47,083 nucleotides of DNA, taken from an uncultured Hyphomicrobiales bacterium (GTDB taxonomy: Bacteria > Pseudomonadota > Alphaproteobacteria > Rhizobiales > Xanthobacteraceae). How positions within the stretch are numbered: the stretch's first letter is position 1; each line of letters opens with the position of its first letter. The position numbers and the translations under genes were made by a program. This document shows positions 27,710 through 36,338 of this stretch, in pieces. Under the pieces are notes generated by a model, which saw nothing but the letters and a program-made list of their open reading frames with translations, was not told the origin of the DNA and did not search any database. Where the stretch lies: NCBI GenBank assembly GCA_903892675.1, contig CAITJJ010000106.1:1-47083 (forward strand), written 5' to 3'.

Positions 27710-28096
27710 ATGCATTCCGATCCCGAACGCCGGGCGCGCGGCGCGCAAAAACTCGGCGAAATCCTGGGCCAGGCCCCGGAACAAGTCGAGCGGTCATTGG
27801 GCGATATTGCACCGCAATTGGCGGCCTATGTGATCGAGACGATCTATGGCGAGATCTATCAAAGCCCTGTGCTCGATTCACGCACGCGGCAGATTGTCAC
27901 TGTCGCGGCACTGGCGACGCTCGGCACCGCCGCACCGCAACTGCGAACCCATATTGGCGGCGCGCTTCGCTGCGGCGTCACGAAAGAAGAGCTTGTCGAA
28001 ATCATGATGCAGCTCGTCCCCTATGTCGGCGTTGCCGCGGCGATCAATGGCGTCGCCGCCTGCCGCGAGGTTTTCGCCGCCGCCGACAAAAAATAG
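27710..28096 (+). CDS. Carboxymuconolactone decarboxylase-family protein
   Basis: A small alpha-helical protein (128 residues) of the CMD/AhpD superfamily: VYQSP-like segment IYQSPVLDSRTRQIVTVAALATLGTAAPQLRTHIGGALRCGVTKEEL and IMMQLVPYVG fit PcaC relatives. PcaC decarboxylates 4-carboxymuconolactone in protocatechuate degradation; many relatives are uncharacterised. The AhpD CxxC redox motif is absent, so peroxidase activity is not expected. SD AAAGGAAA precedes the ATG. An alpha/beta hydrolase follows 108 bp later, a pairing reminiscent of PcaC/PcaD, but the hydrolase is not obviously PcaD. Confidence 0.85.
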   Translation: MHSDPERRARGAQKLGEILGQAPEQVERSLGDIAPQLAAYVIETIYGEIYQSPVLDSRTRQIVTVAALATLGTAAPQLRTHIGGALRCGVTKEELVEIMMQLVPYVGVAAAINGVAACREVFAAADKK

Positions 28097-28204
28097 GCGG
28101 CGCGATCGCGGATTCCTTTCGTCGCCTCCACGGCATGGGATATGGCGCCCGAACGACCGCTCGGCTAGCATTTGGTTCTGGACAAGACGCTTTGGGGGGC
28201 GAAC

Positions 28205-28966
28205 ATGATTTGGCACAAGGCAGTCGGCAACGGCCCAGTCAAGGTCGTGGTCGTTCACGGCTGGATCTGGGACCACAGGGTATTCACCCCGATCCTCGAT
28301 GCGCTCGACACCGACAAGCACACTTATGCCTTTGTCGACATCCGCGGTTACGGCAATTCGCGCGATGTCGCCGGGTCATACTCCATCGGCGAAGTCGCAT
28401 CGGATGTAATCGCCTTGGCCGACCAGTTGGGCTGGCGCGATTTTCATGTCGTAGGCCACTCGATGGGCGGCAAGGCCGCGCAGAAAGCAGCGATCGATGC
28501 CGCCGGGCGGGTCCGATCCATTGTCGCGGTGACGCCGGTGCCGGCCATCGCCCTGCCCTTCGACGACGCGACATTCGGTTTCTTCACGTCCGCTTGCGAC
28601 AGTGATGAAGCGGCGCTGGCAATCATGGGCGATTCAGTCGGCAACCGGACGTCCAAAGCCTGGCTGAAATTGATGCTGCGCCGCGCCCGCGAAACCGCCC
28701 GCGCCGAGGCTTTCAAAAGCTATATGCGTTCGTTCATCAAGGACGACCTGTCGGCCGACGCCGCCAAGGTCAAGGCGCCAATGCTTGTGCTGTACGGCGA
28801 ATTCGACAACGGCGTCAGCGAGGCCATGGTGAAGGCTGTGTTTCCGGGCCTGTTTCCGCACGCCGAGATAGAAAGAGTCGACAGGTCCGGCCATTATCCA
28901 ATGCTGGAAGTGCCAGTCGCGTTTGCCACGCGAATGGAATCGTTCATCGATCAACACGCCGGCTGA
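28205..28966 (+). CDS. Alpha/beta hydrolase
   Basis: A 253-residue alpha/beta-hydrolase-fold enzyme: oxyanion-hole HGWIWD near residues 18-23, nucleophile Ser86 in GHSMGG, the probable acid in YGEFDNGVS and His230 in SGHYPMLE. This is the esterase/meta-cleavage-product hydrolase type. ATG 28205 follows a G-rich SD (GGGGGGC). It could act on an enol-lactone or ring-cleavage product given the nearby CMD-like gene and the second dioxygenase, but esterase activity is equally possible. The lid region (residues 110-165) carries several Arg/Lys, suggesting a negatively charged substrate; that is only a hint. Confidence 0.87.
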   Translation: MIWHKAVGNGPVKVVVVHGWIWDHRVFTPILDALDTDKHTYAFVDIRGYGNSRDVAGSYSIGEVASDVIALADQLGWRDFHVVGHSMGGKAAQKAAIDAAGRVRSIVAVTPVPAIALPFDDATFGFFTSACDSDEAALAIMGDSVGNRTSKAWLKLMLRRARETARAEAFKSYMRSFIKDDLSADAAKVKAPMLVLYGEFDNGVSEAMVKAVFPGLFPHAEIERVDRSGHYPMLEVPVAFATRMESFIDQHAG

Positions 28967-29010
28967 TTGAGTCGCCGGAAGATCCCGCGGCAACACCTTG
29001 ACCCAACAAT

Positions 29011-29790
29011 TCAAATCAGCGCGGGATACGACCCTCCATCGAGATGCATATTTTGCCCGGACATGAAACCGGCAAAGGCGCTGCATAAAAACGCGCAGGT
29101 GGCGCCGAATTCCTTCGGATCGCCGAGGCGTTTGGCGGCGATGCTTTCCACCTGACGCGCGCGCGCTTCTTCATAGGAGATATTGTCGCGTGCCATCGCC
29201 GCCTTCGCCATCTGAACCTGGCGATCGGTATCGAAGCGCTCCGGCAGCATATTGTTGATCGTGACATTGTAGCGGGCGACGTCGAGCGCCAGCGCTTTCA
29301 TCGCCCCGGTCAATCCGGCGCGCGCGCCGGCCGACGGCGCCATATGCGGGCGCGGCGTCGTCACCATCGCCGAGGTGATGTTGACGATGCGGCCGAACTT
29401 GCGCTCCTTCATGCCGGCCAGCACGCCGCGCGTCAGCATGATCGGCGCCACCATGTTGGCCTCGATCACGCGCATCCAGGTATCGTGATCGATGTCGGCG
29501 AAGTTGCCCGGCTTCGGTCCGCCATTGTTGTTGACGAGAATGTCGCAGGTGGGCGCCGCGGCGATGAGACGGTCGCGGCCCTCAGGCGTGGCGATATCGG
29601 CGGCAACCGCAGTGACGGTGGCTTTCGTGCCGGCGCGCAAGGCCGCCGCGGTCTTTTCCAGTTTGGCCGCGTCACGCCCGTTGATAATGACGTTGACGCC
29701 TTCCCGCGCCAGCGCCTCCGCGCAGGCAAGGCCCAGTCCCTGGCTCGAGCCACATATAATGGCGGTGCGGCCTTCGATGCCCAGATTCAT
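29011..29790 (-). CDS. SDR-family protein lacking the YxxxK catalytic pair
   Basis: A 259-residue Rossmann-fold SDR starting at ATG 29790 (SD GGGGGAAA). Cofactor-binding CGSSQGLG (13-20) and the NNNGG element are intact, as is Ser140 (NITSAM). The catalytic Tyr is replaced by Ser153 and the Lys by Arg157 (APSAGARAGLTG). This pattern occurs in a recognised subset of bacterial SDRs annotated as 3-oxoacyl-ACP-reductase-like, whose chemistry is unclear. It is divergent from the TRAP transporter operon and shares its control region with two copies of a 12-bp palindrome. It may bind NAD(P)(H) without classical dehydrogenase activity. Confidence 0.8.
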   Translation of the reverse strand: MNLGIEGRTAIICGSSQGLGLACAEALAREGVNVIINGRDAAKLEKTAAALRAGTKATVTAVAADIATPEGRDRLIAAAPTCDILVNNNGGPKPGNFADIDHDTWMRVIEANMVAPIMLTRGVLAGMKERKFGRIVNITSAMVTTPRPHMAPSAGARAGLTGAMKALALDVARYNVTINNMLPERFDTDRQVQMAKAAMARDNISYEEARARQVESIAAKRLGDPKEFGATCAFLCSAFAGFMSGQNMHLDGGSYPALI

Positions 29791-29837
29791 CGGTGGTTTC
29801 CCCCTGCTCGCGCGTTGCCGTTCCGGCATGCGGTACA

Positions 29838-29849
29838 ATAGTCGATTAT
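29838..29849. promoter_or_regulatory. Operator-like palindrome, site 1 (ATAGTCGATTAT)
   Basis: This differs by one base from the perfect palindrome ATAATCGATTAT at 29867-29878. The sites are 29 bp apart, close to three helical turns, in the region between the SDR and the TRAP operon. A regulator in that operon (GntR, 33807) is the obvious candidate binder. Confidence 0.5.
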
Positions 29850-29866
29850 ATACAAATTTCGTCTTG

Positions 29867-29878
29867 ATAATCGATTAT
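29867..29878. promoter_or_regulatory. Operator-like palindrome, site 2 (ATAATCGATTAT)
   Basis: A perfect 12-bp palindrome, second of the pair with 29838-29849, located 82 bp upstream of the dctP-like ATG. The stretch between the sites is AT-rich, unlike the surrounding DNA, as expected of a promoter core. Confidence 0.55.
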
Positions 29879-29959
29879 TTCTGTATCACCGTCCAGCCAA
29901 TGCCGCCGGCCGCTTAGCCGTGAGACGGCACGCCCACAGGGATGCAAGGGAGGTTTTCA

Positions 29960-30967
29960 ATGAACAAGATTTTCGCAGCCGCGCTGCTGACGCTCGCGGC
30001 CTTTGCGCCGGCGACAGCCAGCGCCCAGCCCGTCACGCTCAAGCTCGCCTTCTTCGCGTCTGACACCGAGGTCAACTACGCCAAAGCGATCAAGCTCTGG
30101 GCCGACGCGGTCAATGCCGACCCGGCCGGCGCGGTGAAGATCGACGTCTTCCCGAACGGTGCGCTAGGCAAGGCGCTGCCGGCCCAGCCGCAAATGGTGC
30201 TCGACGGCATCGCCGACATCGCCTTCGTCAATCCGGCTTTGGTGCCCGGACGATTCCCCGACGACCAGGTCTTCGAAGTCCCCGGCCTCGTCGGCAATAT
30301 CAAGGAAGGCGTCGCGCTTTATCAGGCGCTGCTGAAGGCGAACTTGCTGCGCGGCTATTCCGATTATTACGTCATCGGCTCTTTCATGAACGCCAACGCG
30401 CATGTGTTCTCGCGCAAAGCCATCAAGTCGGTCAACGACCTCAAGGGCATGAAGGTGCGCATCAGCGGCGCCGTCATCGGCCAGACGGTGAAAGAACTCG
30501 GCGTCGTGCCGGTGCTGATGCCGCCAAACGAAGTCGTCGAAGCCATGGGCCGCGGCACCATCGACGCCACGACGACAGTCCCCGCCGCGGTCGTCGACTT
30601 CGGCATCGACCGAGTCACGCAGCACGACTACCTGATCCAGCTCGGCACCAATCCTTTCGCCGTGCTGATGAACCGCAAGAAGTTCGAGTCGATGCCGAAG
30701 GCGGCGCAGGATCAGATCGCCAAGTATTCGCCCGGCTGGATCAACGATACCTATATCAAGAACCTCAGCGCCTATAACGAAGAGGTGATCGGCCAATTCC
30801 GCGCCGACAAGAAGCGCACGGTGGTGACTCCCGCCGACGCCGATTTGCCGGCGATCAAGGCGGCGTCCGAAAAGGTCACCGCCGACTGGGCCGCCAAGAG
30901 CCCGGAAAACGCCCAGCTTCTGGCCAAGGCCCGCGCCTTGCTCGCCGAGATCCGGGCGAAGAAGTGA
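29960..30967 (+). CDS. dctP: TRAP transporter substrate-binding protein, DctP family
   Basis: A 335-residue periplasmic binding protein. ATG 29960 follows a strong SD (AAGGGAGG) and starts a Sec signal (MNKIFAAALLTLAAFAPATASA). The mature protein starts VTLKLAFFASDTEVNYAKAIKLWADAVN, and the internal FSRKAIKSVNDLKGMKVRISG and Arg of the ligand-carboxylate clamp region match DctP. TRAP binding proteins deliver organic acids, often aromatic or keto acids, to the DctQM membrane pair. The gene overlaps dctQ by 4 nt (GTGA). Downstream ring-cleavage genes make an aromatic acid the likely ligand. Confidence 0.92.
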   Translation: MNKIFAAALLTLAAFAPATASAQPVTLKLAFFASDTEVNYAKAIKLWADAVNADPAGAVKIDVFPNGALGKALPAQPQMVLDGIADIAFVNPALVPGRFPDDQVFEVPGLVGNIKEGVALYQALLKANLLRGYSDYYVIGSFMNANAHVFSRKAIKSVNDLKGMKVRISGAVIGQTVKELGVVPVLMPPNEVVEAMGRGTIDATTTVPAAVVDFGIDRVTQHDYLIQLGTNPFAVLMNRKKFESMPKAAQDQIAKYSPGWINDTYIKNLSAYNEEVIGQFRADKKRTVVTPADADLPAIKAASEKVTADWAAKSPENAQLLAKARALLAEIRAKK

Positions 30968-31473
30968 ACCGACTGGAAAAAATCGTCACCGGCACGGCGA
31001 ATGGTCTCGCCGTCGCCGGGTTGACGATCTTGCTGGTGCTCGCGGTATGCACGTTGTTCGACGGGCTGCTGCGGGCGCTCGCCAACTACCCGCTCGATTT
31101 CGTGCGGGAAATTGGCGATCTGATCGCCGCGATCTGCGCCGCTTGCACCCTGCCGATCGTGCTGCTGCACAAGAACAACATCACCTTGCGCATCTTCGAG
31201 AAATTCCTGCCGAAGGCCGGCGCCCAGCTATTTGACGGGTTTGCCGATATCCTCATGGCCATCGTGATGATCGCGATGGCTTGGCAGTTCTACCTGTTCA
31301 GCCACAAGACCGCGATGGCCAACGACGTGACCTGGATGATGAACGTGCCAAAGGCGCCGTTCTGGTACGTCGTCGATGTCATTCTGTGGATCGCCGTCAT
31401 CGTCCAGCTCTTCGTCACGGCGCAGACCCTCACCGGCACAGCGCGACTGCGTGACTCGGAGACACCGGTATGA
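30964..31473 (+). CDS. dctQ: TRAP transporter small permease, DctQ family
   Basis: A 169-residue membrane protein with four predicted helices, including GLAVAGLTILLVLAVCTLFDG and WYVVDVILWIAVIVQLFVTA, the size and layout of DctQ. It starts at GTG 30964, overlapping the dctP stop, and its TGA overlaps the dctM ATG (ATGA). It pairs with DctM to form the sodium-driven TRAP carrier in the inner membrane. The tight overlaps support a single coupled translation unit. Confidence 0.88.
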   Translation: MNRLEKIVTGTANGLAVAGLTILLVLAVCTLFDGLLRALANYPLDFVREIGDLIAAICAACTLPIVLLHKNNITLRIFEKFLPKAGAQLFDGFADILMAIVMIAMAWQFYLFSHKTAMANDVTWMMNVPKAPFWYVVDVILWIAVIVQLFVTAQTLTGTARLRDSETPV

Positions 31474-32774
31474 GCGCGACCGCAATTGGCGTTGGCGGGA
31501 TCATCGCACTGTTCGTGCTGGTCGCGCTGCATCTGCCGCTGGCTTTTGCCATGATCGTCGTCGGCATCGTCGCGTTCGCGCTGCAAACCGACTGGGGCCC
31601 GGCGCTGACGTTTCTCGCCAGCGAGCCGTCGCAGGTGCTCGGCAGCACCGATATCGCCGCCGTGCCGCTGTTCCTGATGATGGGCGCCTTCGTCAACGTC
31701 TCCGGTTTTTCCAAAGACCTCTACACGGCGGCCGCGGCCATGCTCGGCCATCGTCGTGGCGGGCTGGCTTACGCCACCATTGGCGGCAGCGCCGCCTTCG
31801 GCGCCATTTGCGGCTCTTCGCCCGCCACCGTCGCCACCTTCACCCGCGTCGCGTTGCCGGAAATGCTGCAACGCCATTACTCGCCAGCCTTTTCGGGAGC
31901 GACCATCGCCGCCGGCGGCGCGCTGAAAGCGCTGATCCCGCCCTCGCTGAGCATGATCCTGTATTGCGTCGTCGCGCGGACTTACATCTTCGACGTCTTT
32001 ATCGCCGCCGTCATCCCCGCCCTCATCACCATCGCCGCCAATATCGCGGCGATCGCGCTGGTCGTGCGGTGGAATCCATCGATCGCGCCGGTGGCCGAAC
32101 AGGTGTCACGGCAGGAAAAGCTGATCGCCCTGTGGCGCGCCGCGCCGGCCATCCTGCTGATCGGTGTCATCTTCGTCGGCCTGTATAGCGGCATCTTCAC
32201 CGTCAGCGAAGCCGCGTCGGTCGCCGCCGTTGTGTCTTTCGTGTTCGCGCTGATGCGTCGCACCATCACCGTCAACAACTTCGTCACCGGCATGCGCGAC
32301 ACGGCGCTCACCGCCGGCATGATCTACTTCGTGCTGATCGGCTCCTCGGTCTTTACTTATTTCATCAGTCTGGCGAAAGTCCCCGAACAGCTCATCGCCT
32401 TCCTCGGCCATGTCGACCTGCCGCCTGTCGGCATTATCGTCCTGATGCTCGGCGGCTATCTTGTGCTCGGCGCTGTGTTCGACGAACTGGCGGCGATGAT
32501 CGTGACTTTGCCTTTCGCGCTGCCCGTCATCGTCCATTTTGGCTACGACCCGGTCTGGTGGGCGATCATCAACGTCATCATTGTCGAACTTGGCCTGGTC
32601 ATTCCGCCGATCGGCCTGGTGATCCTGATCCTGCATGCGATGCGGCCGGATATTCCTTTGCACCGCCTCTATAAAAGCATCGTGCCGTTCGTCGTCGCGG
32701 ATATGTTCGTGCTGGCCTTGCTGACCGCCTTCCCGTCGATCGCGCTCTGGCTGCCGGCATTGTTGCGCGGCTGA
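31470..32774 (+). CDS. dctM: TRAP transporter large permease, DctM family
   Basis: The 434-residue transport subunit with about twelve hydrophobic helices. Motifs include LFLMMGAFVNVSGF, GGSAAFGAICGSSPATVATFTRVALPEM and GGALKALIPPSL, which form the conserved SSPATVA and PPS signatures of DctM/SiaM proteins, and LGAVFDELAAMIVTLP near the C-terminus. Na+ coupled import of an organic acid delivered by DctP is expected. The dioxygenase gene follows 18 bp after the stop, suggesting that import and degradation genes share a transcript. Confidence 0.93.
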   Translation: MSATAIGVGGIIALFVLVALHLPLAFAMIVVGIVAFALQTDWGPALTFLASEPSQVLGSTDIAAVPLFLMMGAFVNVSGFSKDLYTAAAAMLGHRRGGLAYATIGGSAAFGAICGSSPATVATFTRVALPEMLQRHYSPAFSGATIAAGGALKALIPPSLSMILYCVVARTYIFDVFIAAVIPALITIAANIAAIALVVRWNPSIAPVAEQVSRQEKLIALWRAAPAILLIGVIFVGLYSGIFTVSEAASVAAVVSFVFALMRRTITVNNFVTGMRDTALTAGMIYFVLIGSSVFTYFISLAKVPEQLIAFLGHVDLPPVGIIVLMLGGYLVLGAVFDELAAMIVTLPFALPVIVHFGYDPVWWAIINVIIVELGLVIPPIGLVILILHAMRPDIPLHRLYKSIVPFVVADMFVLALLTAFPSIALWLPALLRG

Positions 32775-32792
32775 ACATTGGAGAACTGCGCT

Positions 32793-33797
32793 ATGTCGCT
32801 GCCCGCCGTCAATCTCGACCCGCCGTTCCGGATCACCCGTTCAAGCCATGTCGTGCTGACGGTGAAGGACCTCGCCGCCAGCAAGCGGTTTTATTCGGAA
32901 GTGCTCGGTCTGGTGCTGAGCGCCGAAGACAGCGGCGCGCTGTACTTTCGCGGCGTCGAGGAAGCCTGCCACCACAGCCTGGTGCTGCGCAAAGGCCTTG
33001 AGCCGGCCTGCCGGCGCATCGGCATGCGCATGCTGACCGAAGACGATCTTGAACGGGCGAAGCGTTATTTCGAATCGCAGGGCTGCGCCGCCGCCTTCAT
33101 TGAAGCGCCCTATCAGGGCCGCACGCTGCAGGTGACAGACCCGGTCGGCACGCCGATGGAATTCTGCGCCACCATGCCGGTGATGCCGCGCATGATTACC
33201 GCCTTTTCGCAGCAGCGCGGCGGCTGCGCGCTGCGCCTCGACCATTACCAGGTTCTGACGCCGGAGGTGCGCAAGGCCTGTGAGTTCTACATGGCGGCCG
33301 GCTTCCGCCTCAGCGAATATATCGCGCCGAAGGGCACCACCGATCTGCGCGGCGTATTTCTGCAACGCAAGGGCAATCCGCACGACATCGTGTTCTTCAA
33401 CGGCACCGGGCCGCGCCTGCACCACTTCGCCTATCTTGCCGCCGAGGTGCACCATTTGCTGCGCGCCTGCGACATTGCCGGCGAGTTAGGCTACGGCAGC
33501 ACGGTCGAACGCGGCCCCGGCCGGCACGGGCCAGGACATGCGATGTATGTCTATTTCCGCGATCCCGATGGCCACCGCGTCGAATTGTTCAACACACATT
33601 ACCAGGTGATGGACATCGAGAACGAACCGGTGGCGTGGGATCCGACCGACCATAATGTTTCGTTCCCATGGGGCCTGCCGGCGCGCCAGGACTGGTTTAC
33701 GCAAGCGACCTTGTTCGAGGGGGCGAGCCTGCACGAGCCGCAGATCAAGCCCACGCCAATGACGTTGGAAAGACTTCTCTCCAAGCAGACTTCCTGA
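32793..33797 (+). CDS. Extradiol ring-cleavage dioxygenase (second copy)
   Basis: A 334-residue paralogue of the dioxygenase at 576-1556 with the same residue numbers for all key positions: metal ligands His151, His211 and Glu264, acid-base His197 (PHDIVF) and Tyr254. It is clearly diverged elsewhere, so substrate may differ. ATG 32793 follows an SD (GGAGAACT). It lies in the TRAP operon with a GntR regulator and an MhpA-like hydroxylase that could make its catechol. No dehydrogenase partner is present here, so the ring-opened product may go to a hydrolase (perhaps 28205-28966) or elsewhere. Confidence 0.88.
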   Translation: MSLPAVNLDPPFRITRSSHVVLTVKDLAASKRFYSEVLGLVLSAEDSGALYFRGVEEACHHSLVLRKGLEPACRRIGMRMLTEDDLERAKRYFESQGCAAAFIEAPYQGRTLQVTDPVGTPMEFCATMPVMPRMITAFSQQRGGCALRLDHYQVLTPEVRKACEFYMAAGFRLSEYIAPKGTTDLRGVFLQRKGNPHDIVFFNGTGPRLHHFAYLAAEVHHLLRACDIAGELGYGSTVERGPGRHGPGHAMYVYFRDPDGHRVELFNTHYQVMDIENEPVAWDPTDHNVSFPWGLPARQDWFTQATLFEGASLHEPQIKPTPMTLERLLSKQTS

Positions 33798-33806
33798 GGA
33801 AAGGCC

Positions 33807-34505
33807 GTGCCCAGCCTTCATCTCGCTCCCACCGACGAGCCGAAAGAGACCTTGGCGTCCGCCGCCTACGACCGGCTGCGACAGGAAATCCTCACGGTCG
33901 CTATTGCACCCGGCGAGAAGCTGCACATCCGCGCGCTGTGCGACCGCTTCGGCGTCGGTTTGAGCCCGATGCGCGAGGCATTGAGCCGGCTGTCCACCGA
34001 AGGACTGGTATCGCAGAGCGACCATCGCGGTTTCGCGGTCGCCGGCATGAGCGAAGACGATCTGGTCGACCTGACGCGGGCTCGCTGCTGGGTCAACGAA
34101 CTGGCGATGCGCAACTCGATCGCCAATGGCGACGCGGCCTGGGAAGAATCGGTAGTGCTCTCCTTCCATAGGCTGTCGCGCACGCCGCGTTTCGAGCCGG
34201 ACAGCGCCGAGACCCGCAGCGCGGAATGGGAGCGCGCGCACCGGGTTTTCCACTCAAGCCTGATCGCTGCTTCCGGTTCACGTCGGCTGGAACTGTATTG
34301 CGAGCAGCTGTTTGAAAGTTCGGAGCGGTACCGGCACGTTGGCCGCAAGGCCGGCATCAAGGGCGAAAACCGCGATCACGAACATCGCGCACTGATGGAA
34401 GCCGCGGTCGCACGCGACGCCGATGCTGCCGCCAAACTGATCAGGGCGCATTTCGAGCACACCGCCGAACTGGTGCGCAAAGTGCTCAAAGCCCGCGCGC
34501 TGTAA
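33807..34505 (+). CDS. GntR-family regulator with FCD domain
   Basis: A 232-residue regulator. The N-terminal winged helix (AAYDRLRQEILTVAIAPGEKLHIRALCDRFGVGLSPMREALSRLSTEGLV) is GntR/FadR type. The C-terminal FCD domain shows its metal- and ligand-binding Asp/His pattern (DLTRARCWVNELA, HRVFHSSLIAASGS, EHRALMEAAVARD). It starts at GTG 33807 with GAGGAAAGG upstream. Such proteins usually repress transport and catabolic genes until an organic acid binds. The twin palindromes at 29838 and 29867 are candidate operators. Confidence 0.92.
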   Translation: MPSLHLAPTDEPKETLASAAYDRLRQEILTVAIAPGEKLHIRALCDRFGVGLSPMREALSRLSTEGLVSQSDHRGFAVAGMSEDDLVDLTRARCWVNELAMRNSIANGDAAWEESVVLSFHRLSRTPRFEPDSAETRSAEWERAHRVFHSSLIAASGSRRLELYCEQLFESSERYRHVGRKAGIKGENRDHEHRALMEAAVARDADAAAKLIRAHFEHTAELVRKVLKARAL

Positions 34506-34525
34506 CCCGTCCGAAATGATAAGCA

Positions 34526-36109
34526 ATGCCGCAAGCCGATGCCACCATCTATGACGTTGCCATTGTCGGCTATGGCCCGGCCGGCGCGACCTTCGCCAAT
34601 CTGCTGGCGAAATATGGGCTTCGCATCGCCGTCATCGATCAGGCCGCGGCGATTTACGACAAGCCGCGCGCCATCACCATCGACCATGAAGTGCTGCGCG
34701 TGTTTCAGGCCTGCGGCCTGGAAGACACGATCGCCGCCCACACCGCGCCGCATCCCGGCACGCATTACCTCGGCGTCGATGGCGGCATCATCAAGAAATT
34801 CGATCCGATGCCGCCGCCCTTCCCGCTCGGCTGGGTGCCGACCGCTACTTTCCTGCAGCCTGCTTTCGAGCAGGCGTTGCGCGACAGGCTTGCCGCCTAT
34901 GACAAGGCCGATGTTTTCCTTTCGGCGCAGGCCGTCGACATCGCGCAGGATAATGACGGTACGACGCTGACGATCAAAACCGGGGACGGCGAGGTGCAAA
35001 TTTTGCGCGGGCGCTATCTCGTCGGCTGCGATGGCGCCAACAGCTTCGTCCGCAAGTCACTCGGCATAGGTCTCACCGATCTGGCCTTCGACGAATGGTG
35101 GATGGTCGTCGATGCGCTGGAACACGGCGCATTCAGGCGGCCGGAGAAATGTTTCCAGTATTGCCGGCCGTCGCGGCCGGGCACCTTTCTGCCCGGTCCG
35201 GGCGAACTGCGGCGCTGGGAAATCAAGCTCTTGCCGGGCGAAGATCCGGCCATGTTCAGCGACCGCGAGAATGTACTCAAGGTGCTGGCCGATTTTACCG
35301 ATGTCACCAAGGTCGAAATCTGGCGCACCGCGGTTTATCGCTTTCACGCGCTGCTGGCAGAGAACTGGCAATCGGGTCGCGTTTTCCTGATGGGCGACGC
35401 CTGTCATCAGACCCCGCCATTTCTCGGACAAGGGCTGTCGGCGGGGATTCGCGATGCAGTTAATCTGGCCTGGAAGCTCGCACTGGTGCTGCGTGGCGAT
35501 GCGCAGCCATCGATCCTCTCAACTTACGCGCAAGAACGCGCGCCGCATGTCGGCGCCATTGTCGCGCTTGCCAAGGATTTCGGCCTTATCATCGGTGAGC
35601 TCGACCTGGAAAAGGCCAAAGCGCGCGACGCGCGTCTGCGCGAGGAACTGACTTCCGGCAAGGCCGAAACGATCCGGCAGAAATTCATTCCCGATCTTTC
35701 CGGCGGCTTGATCGCGGCGGATACGCCTATGGCGGGCAGCTTATTCCCGCAGCCGTTCATCGACACCGCGAACGGCGTTGTTCGCCTCGACGACCTGATC
35801 CCGCCTGAGTTCATCATTGTTGCGGCTTCATCCAAGATAATTGATGCGCTGACGCGGCGCTTCAGCGACATCTGGGCGAGACTTCACGGCGCGCGTGTCG
35901 TGATCGGGAGTTCCCGATCCAGTGCCGCGGCGCACGACACGTTGACCTTCCGGGAAACCGGCAACCTGTTCGCCGACTGGCTCGACCGCAACGGCATCGT
36001 CGCCGCCCTGGTACGGCCGGACCGCGCCGTCTTCGGCGGCGCCCGCGATGCCGGTGAGTTGAACGCGCTGATCGCGACCCTCGCCGGGAAACTCGGCCGC
36101 ACGCTCTAG
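34526..36109 (+). CDS. FAD-dependent aromatic hydroxylase, MhpA-like
   Basis: A 527-residue class A flavoprotein monooxygenase. The FAD-binding GxGxxG is GYGPAG (15-20), the DG motif lies in VGCDGANSFVRKSLGI and the GD motif in FLMGDACHQTPPFLGQGLSAGIRDAVNLAWKL, the latter typical of 3-(3-hydroxyphenyl)propionate hydroxylase MhpA and related phenol hydroxylases. These use NAD(P)H and O2 to add a hydroxyl ortho to a phenol, giving the catechol needed by an extradiol dioxygenase. It is 21 bp after the GntR gene. A C-terminal thioredoxin-like domain is present in MhpA relatives and fits residues 410-527. Specific substrate unknown. Confidence 0.9.
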   Translation: MPQADATIYDVAIVGYGPAGATFANLLAKYGLRIAVIDQAAAIYDKPRAITIDHEVLRVFQACGLEDTIAAHTAPHPGTHYLGVDGGIIKKFDPMPPPFPLGWVPTATFLQPAFEQALRDRLAAYDKADVFLSAQAVDIAQDNDGTTLTIKTGDGEVQILRGRYLVGCDGANSFVRKSLGIGLTDLAFDEWWMVVDALEHGAFRRPEKCFQYCRPSRPGTFLPGPGELRRWEIKLLPGEDPAMFSDRENVLKVLADFTDVTKVEIWRTAVYRFHALLAENWQSGRVFLMGDACHQTPPFLGQGLSAGIRDAVNLAWKLALVLRGDAQPSILSTYAQERAPHVGAIVALAKDFGLIIGELDLEKAKARDARLREELTSGKAETIRQKFIPDLSGGLIAADTPMAGSLFPQPFIDTANGVVRLDDLIPPEFIIVAASSKIIDALTRRFSDIWARLHGARVVIGSSRSSAAAHDTLTFRETGNLFADWLDRNGIVAALVRPDRAVFGGARDAGELNALIATLAGKLGRTL

Positions 36110-36113
36110 CAAA

Positions 36114-36128
36114 TTGCCCTGCGGGCAA
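36114..36128 (+). terminator. Possible intrinsic terminator after the hydroxylase gene
   Basis: A 6-bp hairpin TTGCCC-TGC-GGGCAA four bases after the stop codon of the FAD hydroxylase, followed by an AT-rich stretch (GTTATTGTTTTC) about 13 nt on. The stem is short and the T-run not adjacent, so it is a weak call. The remaining 210 bp up to the ABC ATPase gene hold no gene I can support. Confidence 0.35.
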
Positions 36129-36338
36129 GCGGCTAAGTTATTGTTTTCACATCGTCAAATGAAGTTCGGCCTGTTCTCGCAAGAACGCGGAGAACACGAC
36201 TTCGTGGCGTGCCCGGCTCTGCCGGCCATAGACAAGCCGGGTCAGTTCGGGAATTGTGATAATGCGCCGACAGACCGGCTTCGTTCGGGCGCCAGATCAT
36301 AATAGTCGCAAGAAAGCGGCTGCGCGCAGGGGGGAAGT

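Noticed and set aside
36159-36302. Short frame beginning MKFGLFS between hydroxylase and ABC ATPase, resembling the start of luciferase-like monooxygenases
   Set aside because: Only the first residues look similar and the rest has no family feature; a remnant is possible but not supportable.
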